From contig CACWOQ010000005.1 in NCBI GenBank assembly GCA_902762505.1, positions 1 through 59,629 of the forward strand: a stretch of 59,629 nt of DNA, read 5' to 3'. The first letter of the stretch is position 1. Each line of letters opens with the position of its first letter. The notes beneath the pieces were generated by a model. That model saw only the letters and a list, made by a program, of their open reading frames with translations. It was not told the DNA's origin and did no database searches. The translations under genes were made by a program, and so were the position numbers. The DNA comes from an uncultured Ruminococcus sp. (GTDB lineage Bacteria > Bacillota > Clostridia > Oscillospirales > CAG-272). Positions 34,540 to 42,350 of the stretch are shown here, piece by piece.

Positions 34540-34650
34540 CGGCGCGGACCCTGCGCAAATGCCGAAACGGTGCGCCGGTGGATGAAGAACGACGCGTACA
34601 CGCCCGAGGAGATCGCCGGCTTCTTTTTCGCGGCGGTCCCGTTTCATTGA
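34540..34650 (+). pseudogene. Possible C-terminal remnant of a TetR-type regulator
   Basis: Between the sirtuin stop and a terminator, an open stretch reads ETVRRWMKNDAYTPEEIAG then FFFAAVPFH and a stop. The Trp-acidic-TPEEIA pattern resembles the last helix of TetR-family ligand domains. There is no N-terminal part and no ribosome binding site, so it can only be debris or chance; weak call. Confidence 0.3.
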
Positions 34651-34651
34651 C

Positions 34652-34680
34652 GCCCCGCCGCGACAGGCGGGCTTTTTTTT
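34652..34680 (+). terminator. Terminator downstream of the sirtuin gene
   Basis: GCCC(C)GCC / GGCGGGC stem (34652-34659, 34666-34672, one bulge) followed by eight Ts. Confidence 0.8.
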
Positions 34681-34694
34681 ATGCATCGCTTACG

Positions 34695-35582
34695 TCACAG
34701 CGGGAAAGCCACGGCGTCGCGGTACAGCTTTTCAAGCGTGCGGATGAACGAAGACAGCGAGCTTCTGCGGTCGTCCTTATGAGTGCACAGGACGCAGGAA
34801 AAAGTCTCCTTGCAGTCAAACGGGATCCAGGCGAACTGTCCGCTGTGATCGTTCAGAAACCCGGGAGCAAGGCATACGCCGCGCTCCGCCGCTACGTTCG
34901 TGAGCGTCGTATCGTGATCCGGGCTGTTGAAATAATCTATTTTGCCCGTTGCGATAAGTCGGTGCTGAACGGCGCGGAGCGCCTGCGGAGAGCCGCCGCC
35001 GACCATCAGCGTCCTGCCGTAAAGATCCTCTTCCGTGACGAGATTTTTCGACGAAAGCGGATCGTCACGCCGGGCGATCAGATAAACGCGGCTTTCAAAC
35101 AGCTCGTGAACGGCGATCCCGGGGATCTGCCGCGTCTGCTCCTTCAATGCGAAAAGGATATCCGTTTCATTTTTCAGAAACCCGTCCATTCCGTTTTCAT
35201 ACTCGAACTTCGGAACGATCTGAACGTCGGGATATTCTTTCGCGAAAATGCGCATCGCCTCGGGCAGAAAATACAGCGCCTCGCGAACCATCAGGCTGAT
35301 CGAAATACCGTCTTTATACTTCGCGCTGAAATTCTGTCCCTGCTCTACCGCCCGTTTCAGCTCCTGACGCATACCGGAAAGAAACGTTACGAACTGCGCG
35401 CCGGCGGGCGTCAGCGCCGCGCCCTTGCCGCTCCGCTCGAATACGGCGAAGCCGATCTCCTCTTCAAGAAGTCTGATCTGATATGAAAACGTCGGCTGGC
35501 TGACGAACATATTCTCCGCCGCGCGGCTGAAATTGAGCGTCCTCGACAGCTCGATACAGTAATCTATCTGTTTTGTAGTCAT
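34695..35582 (-). CDS. LysR family transcriptional regulator
   Basis: 295 residues. N-terminal winged HTH LNFSRAAENMFVSQPTFSYQ; C-terminal periplasmic-binding-like effector domain. Divergent from the two flavodoxin genes and the aldo-keto reductase, which it very likely controls, with overlapping promoters in the 112-bp intergenic region. Effector unknown; redox or electrophile sensing is suggested by the targets (inference). Confidence 0.92.
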   Translation of the reverse strand: MTTKQIDYCIELSRTLNFSRAAENMFVSQPTFSYQIRLLEEEIGFAVFERSGKGAALTPAGAQFVTFLSGMRQELKRAVEQGQNFSAKYKDGISISLMVREALYFLPEAMRIFAKEYPDVQIVPKFEYENGMDGFLKNETDILFALKEQTRQIPGIAVHELFESRVYLIARRDDPLSSKNLVTEEDLYGRTLMVGGGSPQALRAVQHRLIATGKIDYFNSPDHDTTLTNVAAERGVCLAPGFLNDHSGQFAWIPFDCKETFSCVLCTHKDDRRSSLSSFIRTLEKLYRDAVAFPL

Positions 35583-35614
35583 ATCCGCCTCCGCGTGATT
35601 TAAATTTTAAATTG

Positions 35615-35661
35615 ATTATAGCATATTTGAATTTGACTTTTCAATGATCCTGTGGTAAAAT
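35615..35661. promoter_or_regulatory. Overlapping divergent promoters, LysR and flavodoxin operon
   Basis: Plus strand: TTGACT 35633-35638, 17 bp, TAAAAT 35656-35661. Minus strand: TTGAAA (complement of 35639-35644), 18 bp, TATAAT (complement of 35615-35620). The -35 regions overlap, so binding of LysR would influence both. Confidence 0.7.
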
Positions 35662-35694
35662 ATCGGTGAAATCAAGAGCCGGAGGTAAATCAAA

Positions 35695-36216
35695 ATGGCA
35701 AAAACACTCATAGCGTTCTTTTCCCGTGCGGACGAAAACTATTTCGGCGGCGCGATGCGTTACGTCAAGGTCGGCAATACGGAGGTCGTCTGCGACCTTA
35801 TGAAAGAGATGATCGACGCCGACGTATTCAGGATCGAAATGAAAAATCCCTACTCGCCTGTTTATATGACCTGCATCGAGGAGGCGAAAAAGGATCTCCG
35901 TGAGAAGGCGAGACCGGAGCTTGTTTCGTATCCCGACGGCATAGACGGATATGACACCGTCATCCTCGCCTACCCGAACTACTGGGGAACGATCCCGATG
36001 GCGGTGGCGACGTTTCTTGAAAGATACGATTTCACCGGGAAAACGATCCTTCCGCTCTGCACCAACGAAGGCAGCGGCATGGGCGGCAGCGAACGGACGA
36101 TAAAACAGTGCGCCCCAGGCGCGAACGTGAAAAAAGGTCTGCCGGTCACCGGATCCGACGCCGGCAATTCCGGCGCCGCCGTAAAGCGCTGGCTTTCATC
36201 GAACGGTCTTCTTTAA
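35695..36216 (+). CDS. Flavodoxin family protein (cytosolic)
   Basis: 173 residues of the flavodoxin_4 type. FMN phosphate loop near the N-terminus (LIAFFSRADENYFGG), NYWGTIPMAV aromatic loop (stacking Trp/Tyr on the flavin), and LCTNEGSGMGGSERTIKQ. Probably an FMN-binding electron carrier or quinone/nitro reductase. CGGAGG precedes the ATG. First gene of the operon with a lipoprotein flavodoxin and an aldo-keto reductase. Confidence 0.88.
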   Translation: MAKTLIAFFSRADENYFGGAMRYVKVGNTEVVCDLMKEMIDADVFRIEMKNPYSPVYMTCIEEAKKDLREKARPELVSYPDGIDGYDTVILAYPNYWGTIPMAVATFLERYDFTGKTILPLCTNEGSGMGGSERTIKQCAPGANVKKGLPVTGSDAGNSGAAVKRWLSSNGLL

Positions 36217-36318
36217 GACGCGCCGTCGTGTATGAAACGGGGCGCACAGGCTGAAGGGCACTCATCACCATGAACGACGCGGCGAACGGATCGCCGTCAA
36301 CGGATAAGGAGAACGAAT

Positions 36319-37029
36319 ATGAAACACATACTTTCGGCGCTTCTCGCGCTTGTTATGATCCCGGCGCTCGCCGCCTGCGGAGACGGTCAGACGCCCGGGG
36401 CGGCTGCCGTGACGGCAAACGAAGCCGTAAGCACGGCCGCGCCGTCCGTCGACGCAGCGTCGGACACCGACGTCGGCACGGAGGAAACGGCGCCGTCCGG
36501 GCGCAAGGCTCTCGTCGTGTATTTTTCCCGCACGGGCGAGCAGTACACCGTCGGCGTGATCGACAAGGGAAACACCGCCGTTGTCGCGGAGATGATCGCG
36601 GAAAAAACCGGCGCGGATCTGTTCGAGATCGTCCCGGCAGACGATCACTACCCTATGACGTACGCCGAGCTTACCGACGTCGCTAAACGCGAGCAGAAAG
36701 AAAAAGCGCGTCCTGCGTACAAAGGGACGGCGCCGGAGCTTTCGGGGTACGATACGGTCTTTATCGGCGCTCCCGTATGGTGGGGCGACTGGCCGATGAT
36801 CATGTACACGTTCTTCGAGCAGAACCGCGACGCGCTGGCGGGCAAAACGCTTATCCCGTTCTCAACGCACGAGGGCAGCGGGCTTTCCGGCTTTGACAGG
36901 AAGCTCGGCTCGGCGATTCCCGGCGCGACTGTAGAACGCGGACTCGCGGTCCGCGGAAACGACGCGCAGAACAGCAGAGCGGCGGTAAGAGACAGCGTGA
37001 ACGGCTGGCTTGACGGTCTCGGTTTCTGA
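36319..37029 (+). CDS. Lipoprotein flavodoxin
   Basis: 236 residues. A lipoprotein signal with lipobox ALAAC (Cys 20), a 45-residue Ala/Thr/Ser linker, then a full flavodoxin_4 domain: LVVYFSRTGEQYTVG, GADLFEIVPADDHYP, FIGAPVWWGDWPMIM and FSTHEGSGLSGFD. The domain is paralogous to the preceding gene. An extracytoplasmic flavodoxin suggests electron transfer at the cell surface. AAGGAG lies 9 bases before the ATG. Confidence 0.87.
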   Translation: MKHILSALLALVMIPALAACGDGQTPGAAAVTANEAVSTAAPSVDAASDTDVGTEETAPSGRKALVVYFSRTGEQYTVGVIDKGNTAVVAEMIAEKTGADLFEIVPADDHYPMTYAELTDVAKREQKEKARPAYKGTAPELSGYDTVFIGAPVWWGDWPMIMYTFFEQNRDALAGKTLIPFSTHEGSGLSGFDRKLGSAIPGATVERGLAVRGNDAQNSRAAVRDSVNGWLDGLGF

Positions 37030-37065
37030 TATCAAAGCAAATACAAACGTAAACGGAGGATCAAT

Positions 37066-37908
37066 ATGGAATACGTAAAACTCAACAACGGGCTTGAATG
37101 TCCTGCCGTGGGCATCGGCACGTTCATGCTCTCCCCCGCAGAAGCGGAAAACAGCGTACGCGAGGCGCTGAAAACGGGCTACCGCCTGATCGACACGGCG
37201 AACGCCTACGTGAACGAACGCGCCGTCGGCCGCGGTATCAAGGCAAGCGGAGTTCCGCGTGAGGATATTTTCCTTTCGACCAAGCTCTGGCCGAGCGAAT
37301 ATGAAAACCCGGACGCGGTGGATGAGACGCTCGAGCGCCTCGGCGTCGACTACGTCGATCTGCTTTATATCCATCAGCCCGCCGGGAACTGGCTCGCCGG
37401 TTACAGGCAGCTTGAAAAGGCGTACCGCGAGGGCAAGGCGAGATCCATCGGCATATCGAACTTCGAAGGCGAATACATCGCCCGGCTCGAGAAGGAATGG
37501 GAGATCGTGCCTCAGTTCATTCAGGTCGAGGCGCATCCGTATTTCACGCAGAAGGAGCTTCGCAAAACGCTTGACAAATACGGCATCCGTCTTATGAGCT
37601 GGTATCCGCTCGGTCACGGCGACAGATCGCTTATAAGCGAACCGGTATTCGCAGAGCTCGGCAGAAAGTACGGCAAGACGCCGGCGCAGGTGATCCTCCG
37701 CTGGCATACGCAGACGGGCTTCGTCGTGATCCCGGGCAGCAAAAATGTCGACCACATCCGCGACAATTTAAACATTCTCGATTTCACGCTGACCGATGAG
37801 GAAATGGATCAGATCGCCGGGCTCGACAAAAACGAGCGCTACTACCACCGCACCGACGCGCAATTAGCGCAGTTCGCCGCGTGGAAGCCGGCATTTGAAA
37901 AGAAATAA
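37066..37908 (+). CDS. Aldo/keto reductase
   Basis: 280 residues, standard length. Catalytic tetrad Asp43, Tyr48, Lys73 and His103 (LIDTANAY, FLSTKLW, LLYIHQP). NADPH-binding segment VVIPGSKNVDHIRDN. Reduces aldehydes or ketones. GGAGG before the ATG. Third gene of the LysR-controlled operon; followed by a terminator. Confidence 0.94.
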   Translation: MEYVKLNNGLECPAVGIGTFMLSPAEAENSVREALKTGYRLIDTANAYVNERAVGRGIKASGVPREDIFLSTKLWPSEYENPDAVDETLERLGVDYVDLLYIHQPAGNWLAGYRQLEKAYREGKARSIGISNFEGEYIARLEKEWEIVPQFIQVEAHPYFTQKELRKTLDKYGIRLMSWYPLGHGDRSLISEPVFAELGRKYGKTPAQVILRWHTQTGFVVIPGSKNVDHIRDNLNILDFTLTDEEMDQIAGLDKNERYYHRTDAQLAQFAAWKPAFEKK

Positions 37909-37926
37909 ACGGCTCAGATCAAAACG

Positions 37927-37960
37927 ACCCCTTCGCCGCCGCGGCGGAGGGGTCACGTTT
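37927..37960 (+). terminator. Terminator of the flavodoxin-aldo/keto reductase operon
   Basis: 11-bp stem ACCCCTTCGCC / GGCGGAGGGGT (37927-37937, 37943-37953, one G-T wobble), then CACGTTTCC. Confidence 0.65.
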
Positions 37961-37968
37961 CCTTACGG

Positions 37969-38002
37969 AAAAAAAGAGCCAACTGCATCATGCAATTGAC
38001 TC
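37969..38002 (-). terminator. Terminator of the macrodomain-transglutaminase operon
   Basis: On the minus strand GAGTCAATTGC pairs with GCAGTTGGCTC (two wobbles), followed by seven Ts. A further perfect GGTTTGTC/GACAAACC hairpin (38026-38044) lies between it and the gene. Confidence 0.75.
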
Positions 38003-38052
38003 TGTGTTTCATTATTTGATTGTAAGGTTTGTCTGCGACAAACCGGAATTTG

Positions 38053-38556
38053 TCATAGCATCCTTGATAGCAGGAAACCAGGAGCTTTTCCAATAATAAC
38101 GTCATCAGTAACATCAACCACGTCACAATTATTCTTTTTGTATTCGTTCACAAAACCCTGCTCACTATTGAATATGATTTCCTTTCCATACCATGGTTTC
38201 CTAGATTGAGGAGTCAATTCCAAATAGACAGTTTTGTCTTCCAGATAAAAGGTCATAACGGTATGGAACTTCTTATTCGGAATGTCATGCAGTAGCCATA
38301 TCTTGTTAGGAATGCTATGTTTGTCTAGAATAGATTTCATCAGAACGACGGCATCATTACATGTGCCAACCTTTGCCTTCATCGTGTCTTCAGGAGATTG
38401 AATGCGGTATTCAGTCTGTAACCGTTCAAAGAACTCTTTATCGAAACCTTTTGTCATATCAGGCTTGTATGATGTCCCATTCAAATAGAAACCATATTCG
38501 TAACCATTGTCCAAAAGTTCCTTTTTCAATAGCTCACATGCTTCAAGTATAAACAT
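38053..38556 (-). CDS. Transglutaminase-like (papain-fold) protein
   Basis: 167 residues. Candidate catalytic triad Cys66 in VGTCNDAVVLMKSIL, His98 in KKFHTVMTFY, and acidic Glu113 in VYLELT: the order and spacing of transglutaminase-like cysteine proteases. No signal peptide. Base composition is clearly more AT-rich than the neighbouring genes, suggesting transfer. It starts 36 bases after the macrodomain gene on the same strand with GGAG upstream. It may cleave or cross-link a protein or peptide; function unknown. Confidence 0.68.
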   Translation of the reverse strand: MFILEACELLKKELLDNGYEYGFYLNGTSYKPDMTKGFDKEFFERLQTEYRIQSPEDTMKAKVGTCNDAVVLMKSILDKHSIPNKIWLLHDIPNKKFHTVMTFYLEDKTVYLELTPQSRKPWYGKEIIFNSEQGFVNEYKKNNCDVVDVTDDVIIGKAPGFLLSRML

Positions 38557-38592
38557 ATCATTTTCTCCATAAACTCCGATTTGTCAAACTCG

Positions 38593-39369
38593 TCACCGGT
38601 TCAGCAGTCTGTCGTATATCTCAAGATCGATATCCTTGAATACATTGAAGACTACCTTCTCGATCCCGTCATGCTCCTTCAGATAGTCCTTAACTGTCGC
38701 CACGGCGATCTCCGCGGCTCTTTGGTTTGGAAACATGAAGACGCCGGTTGAGATGCAGCAGAATGCGATGCTCTTTATGCCGTTTTCTTCAGCGATCTTC
38801 AAGCAGGACGTATAACACGACGCAAGCAGTTCTTCATGGCGTTTCGTCAGCCTGCCCGTGACGACCGGACCGACCGTATGGATCACGTGACCGCACGGGA
38901 GGTTATACGCAGGCGTTATCTTCGCCGCACCCGCCGGCTCCTCGTGCCCCTGTTTTTTCATTATCTCGTCACAGCGGTTCCTCAGCATGAGCCCCGCCGC
39001 CGAATGGATGCAGTTGTCTATGCATTTGTGAAGCGGAACGAAGCATCCGAGGAGCTGAGAATTCGCGGCGTTTACGATCGCGCCGCATTCAAGCGTCGTT
39101 ATATCGCCCTGCCATACGCAGATCCCTTCGTTTGAAAAATCGAGGTCAGACAGTTTTGTGACGCCCTTTTTTCTCGTTTCCTCTCTCAGATACTCGCCCT
39201 CTACGCGAAGGTACTCCGCGTCGACCGGAGCCGGCATACGTACGTTCATGAGACTTCTCAGCAGATCCTTCCGTTCGTCTTCTCCGTCCGGCAGACGGAC
39301 GCCCGAGTAACGCGGATCCTCCGACAAAAGTCTTTTTATCAAATATTCTCTTCTCTGTTTCTGCTCCAT
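38593..39369 (-). CDS. Zinc-dependent-type macrodomain protein (protein-ADP-ribose hydrolase)
   Basis: 258 residues. An N-terminal helical region of about 80 residues, then the macrodomain with GDITTLECGAIVNAANSQLL (ADP-ribose contacts), GCFVPLHKCIDNCIHSAAG with candidate zinc ligands Cys109, His114 and Cys116, HVIHTVGP, and AFCCISTGVFMFPN. This is the class that in staphylococci and streptococci reverses ADP-ribosylation by SirTM. A SirTM-like gene is present 4 kb away on the other strand but not in the same operon. Confidence 0.9.
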   Translation of the reverse strand: MEQKQRREYLIKRLLSEDPRYSGVRLPDGEDERKDLLRSLMNVRMPAPVDAEYLRVEGEYLREETRKKGVTKLSDLDFSNEGICVWQGDITTLECGAIVNAANSQLLGCFVPLHKCIDNCIHSAAGLMLRNRCDEIMKKQGHEEPAGAAKITPAYNLPCGHVIHTVGPVVTGRLTKRHEELLASCYTSCLKIAEENGIKSIAFCCISTGVFMFPNQRAAEIAVATVKDYLKEHDGIEKVVFNVFKDIDLEIYDRLLNR

Positions 39370-39391
39370 TTCAAACCCTCTCTTTTACCGT

Positions 39392-39420
39392 ATTATACCT
39401 GTTTCCGTGCGCGTTTTCAA
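39392..39420 (-). promoter_or_regulatory. Promoter of the macrodomain gene
   Basis: TTGAAA (complement of 39415-39420), 17 bp, TATAAT (complement of 39392-39397), 22 bases upstream of the start. Confidence 0.75.
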
Positions 39421-39441
39421 TAACGATTTGTAAACGTTGCC

Positions 39442-39470
39442 TTGACAAGCGCCGATTTGTATGATATCAT
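39442..39470 (+). promoter_or_regulatory. Promoter of the proline iminopeptidase-like gene
   Basis: TTGACA at 39442-39447, 17 bp, TATCAT at 39465-39470; 21 bases before the GTG. Confidence 0.78.
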
Positions 39471-39491
39471 AACGGCAAGGAGAGTGATACC

Positions 39492-40388
39492 GTGATTATT
39501 GAAGGTTACGTCCCTTATTCGGGATTCAAAACGTATTACAGGACGGTGAAGGGCGGAAAAAAGACTCCGCTTCTGCTGCTTCACGGCGGGCCCGGTTCCA
39601 CGCACAATTATTTCGAGGTGCTCGACCGGGTCGCGTACGAGGACGGGCGCGACGTTATAAGCTACGATCAGCTCGGCTGCGGGAACTCTTATATCGACGG
39701 CTGCCCGCAGCTGTGGCGTATGGAAACGTGGCTCGGCGAGCTTGAAGCCGTGCGCGGCTGTCTCGGGCTTGAAAAGGTCTTCATACTCGGTCAGTCGTGG
39801 GGCGGGATGCTCCTGCTCGAATACGTCTGCCGCCGCTCGCCGAAAGGCGTTTCGGGAATTGTCCTGTCAAGCACTCTGCCGTCGAGCAGACTTTGGGGCG
39901 CGGAGCAGCTGCGGCTCATTTCACAGCTGCCGGATGACGAGCGTGCGGCGATCGCGTCGGCGGTCTCGTCAGGCGACTATTCCGGCGACGCGTACAGATC
40001 GGCAGAGGCGCACTATATGTCGCTTCACTGCTTTTCCGCATCCGACGAATACCCCGAATGCGTGAGACGTCCGAAGCGTACCGGCAGGGAAAGCTACGAG
40101 GTCGCCTGGGGACCGAACGAATTCACCCCGACGGGAACTCTGTCGGATTTTGACGTCACGCCTCTTTTGAAGGATATAAAAACGCCCGCGCTTATCATGA
40201 GCGGCGGCTCCGATCTCTGCACGCCGTATATAGCGAAAACGATGTACGACGCGATACCGGGCGCCGAATGGGTGCTTTTCAGAGAATGCCGGCATATGTG
40301 TTTCGTTGAGGACAACGACGGATACGTTTCAGCTCTGATACGCTTTATGAACAGGATCGAAGAAAAACGCTATGAAAATACGCAATAA
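39492..40388 (+). CDS. Alpha/beta hydrolase, proline iminopeptidase (S33) type
   Basis: 298 residues from GTG with AAGGAGAG upstream. LLLLHGGPGSTHNYF carries the oxyanion HGGPG motif; nucleophile elbow GQSWGGMLLL (Ser about 100); Asp in MSGGSDLCTP; His in RECRHMCFVEDN. Members remove N-terminal proline or other residues from short peptides. Cytosolic. Its end overlaps the next gene by 17 bases. Confidence 0.9.
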   Translation: MIIEGYVPYSGFKTYYRTVKGGKKTPLLLLHGGPGSTHNYFEVLDRVAYEDGRDVISYDQLGCGNSYIDGCPQLWRMETWLGELEAVRGCLGLEKVFILGQSWGGMLLLEYVCRRSPKGVSGIVLSSTLPSSRLWGAEQLRLISQLPDDERAAIASAVSSGDYSGDAYRSAEAHYMSLHCFSASDEYPECVRRPKRTGRESYEVAWGPNEFTPTGTLSDFDVTPLLKDIKTPALIMSGGSDLCTPYIAKTMYDAIPGAEWVLFRECRHMCFVEDNDGYVSALIRFMNRIEEKRYENTQ

Positions 40389-40989
40389 AACAGGCGGTTA
40401 TATACTCGCCGTCTCGGGCGGCGCATGTCAAACGGCAGCCCCCGGCGAATACTGTTGCTGTGACGGCGGCGTATCGCTCACGCTCGTGAAAAGCCGCGGC
40501 GCGTCGGGTCCGGAGCCTGTCAGAGAGTCGCGTTCGCTCCGCGGAGGGCTCGGTTTAAGATACGGCAAAACGTACGTTTACACGCTTGTTTCGCATTACG
40601 CCGCCTCCGACGGCGTATTCGACGCCGTCACCGACGAATACGACGACACGTCCGTGATACTGCCCGAGCATAAGTGCGTTTTCGTGCGTTTATCGGGCGC
40701 GCCGTCGCCGCGGCTTTCGTTCAGAGACGCGGCGGAGCGGAAAAAATACGTACGCGCTCTGATACCGCATACAGCGACCGTCGCTCTGCTGTTCCTTTTA
40801 TCTTGCGCGGCGACGGTGCTTTCCGCCGTCATGCGTGCTCACGGAGGCGGTGTGCTTCCGGTAGTGTTCTCGTCCGTTTTTCTTTTGTCGTTTTCTCTTC
40901 TGCTGGCGTACGATATCGTAAAATACGCGAGGCTTTGCCGGTCTGCGGATGATACGGCTGAAAAACACGGAAATACCGGAAACAGATAA
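40372..40989 (+). CDS. Membrane protein of unknown function
   Basis: 205 residues. A soluble N-terminal part of about 130 residues (beta-rich, CCCDGG near residue 28) followed by two transmembrane helices (about 138-158 and 165-185) and a charged tail. Not recognised. Translationally coupled to the preceding peptidase gene by a 17-base overlap. Confidence 0.6.
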   Translation: MKIRNKTGGYILAVSGGACQTAAPGEYCCCDGGVSLTLVKSRGASGPEPVRESRSLRGGLGLRYGKTYVYTLVSHYAASDGVFDAVTDEYDDTSVILPEHKCVFVRLSGAPSPRLSFRDAAERKKYVRALIPHTATVALLFLLSCAATVLSAVMRAHGGGVLPVVFSSVFLLSFSLLLAYDIVKYARLCRSADDTAEKHGNTGNR

Positions 40990-41117
40990 GGATCAAATCG
41001 GACCGTACGGCGGAATTTGCGGATATTGACTTTGCCGCGGCAAGTAAAGTCAGTAACGACGCCTTGTTCGATACGTATCCGGGAGAAATATACGGAGGTA
41101 TTAAAGTAATCAAATGA
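40989..41117 (+). pseudogene. 3' remnant of a truncated gene upstream of the sugar isomerase
   Basis: An open frame without any ATG, GTG or TTG in its first 30 codons reads FADIDFAAASKVSNDA then LFDTYPGEIYGGIKVIK and ends in a TGA that overlaps the next start as ATGA, with GGAGGT inside its last codons. This is the arrangement of a real operon neighbour, so the stretch looks like the tail of a deleted gene. Parent family not recognised. Confidence 0.45.
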
Positions 41118-42304
41118 TCGGCTATTATCAGATAAAAAGTCCTCTGTCGCACGCGACGGAACAAAACGCCGCCGCGTTCATCGGAAGGATAAGCAACTCG
41201 CTCGGCGAAGAGCTTTGCCGGGTCGGGGCGTCCGAATACGCGGACGGTGCTTTTTCGCTTTTATACGTTGCCTCGGGCGGCAGCGAGGGATATTTTCCCG
41301 AGGTCTTCGAGCGTCTGAAGGGCAAGCCGTGTTACATACTCACGAGCGGTGAATCCAATTCTCTCGCCGCGTCGCTTGAAATACTTTCGTATCTGAAAAA
41401 GCGCGGCGGAAACGGCACGGTGCTTCACGGAGACGACGCGACGGTCGCGCAAAGGATCCGCGCTCTCAGCGCCGCTCACCGCGCAAAAAGCTCGCTTAAC
41501 GGCAAAAAGCTCGGTCTTATCGGCGAGCCGTCTTCATGGCTGATCGCAAGCGATTACGACGAGGACGCCGTGGAAAGAAAGCTCGGGTTAGGTCTGTTGC
41601 GGATAAGCATTGACGAGCTGCTCTCGGAGATCGCCGCCGGCGGGTACGAGGAAAACGCTTATACGGAAAAGCTGACAGGCGCCGTCTTCGACCGTGATGA
41701 GCTGAGGCGCGCTCTCGATATTTACGGAGCTTTTTACCGCATCGTCAACAGGTACGGGCTGTGCGGACTGTCCGTGCGCTGCTTCGATCTTCTCGACACG
41801 GTCCGTTCCACCGGCTGTCTCGGTCTGTCGATCCTCAACAGTCTCGGCGTATACGGCGGCTGTGAGGGCGATATGCCGTCGCTTTTGTCTATGGCGATCC
41901 TCGGAGAGGTCACCGGGAAAGACACGTTTATGTGCAACCCGAGCCGTATAGACGCCTCCGCGCGCAGGGCGACGTTCGCTCACTGCACGGTCCCCGTGAC
42001 GATGACCGACGGCTTTTCGCTCGACACTCATTTTGAATCCGGGATCGGCGTCGCGGTCAAAGGCAGGTTTGACGGCGGAGACTGCACCCTGTTCAAATGC
42101 TCGGGCGATCTGTCGCGTTATTACGCGTCGGAGGGCGTGATACTCGACGAGCCGTACAGCGACGCGCTCTGCCGGACTCAGATCACCGTCGGCGCGGACG
42201 GACTGTCTTATTTTCTGAACGATCCGATCGGCAACCATCACGTTATCTGCCGCGGACACAATAAAGACGCGCTCGACGCGTTTTTCGGACTGCTCGACTC
42301 ATAA
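41114..42304 (+). CDS. L-fucose/L-arabinose isomerase-like protein
   Basis: 396 residues. C-terminal half matches the fucose/arabinose isomerase superfamily: SVRCFDLLDTVRSTGCLGLS, CEGDMPSLLSMAIL (metal-site Glu/Asp), FMCNPSR, HCTVP and DTHFESGIGVAVKGRF. Probably a ketol isomerase or related sugar-metabolising enzyme. The only close ribosome binding site (GGAGGT) is 15 bases upstream inside the remnant frame. No kinase or aldolase neighbours remain. Confidence 0.82.
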   Translation: MIGYYQIKSPLSHATEQNAAAFIGRISNSLGEELCRVGASEYADGAFSLLYVASGGSEGYFPEVFERLKGKPCYILTSGESNSLAASLEILSYLKKRGGNGTVLHGDDATVAQRIRALSAAHRAKSSLNGKKLGLIGEPSSWLIASDYDEDAVERKLGLGLLRISIDELLSEIAAGGYEENAYTEKLTGAVFDRDELRRALDIYGAFYRIVNRYGLCGLSVRCFDLLDTVRSTGCLGLSILNSLGVYGGCEGDMPSLLSMAILGEVTGKDTFMCNPSRIDASARRATFAHCTVPVTMTDGFSLDTHFESGIGVAVKGRFDGGDCTLFKCSGDLSRYYASEGVILDEPYSDALCRTQITVGADGLSYFLNDPIGNHHVICRGHNKDALDAFFGLLDS

Positions 42305-42350
42305 GTCACATAAAGGAACACGTTCCAGTCGGGAAAGAACCGGTAAAAAA

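Noticed and set aside
41032..41043. TTGCCGCGGCAA palindrome as an operator
   Set aside because: It lies inside a protein-like remnant frame and no promoter boxes are positioned around it.
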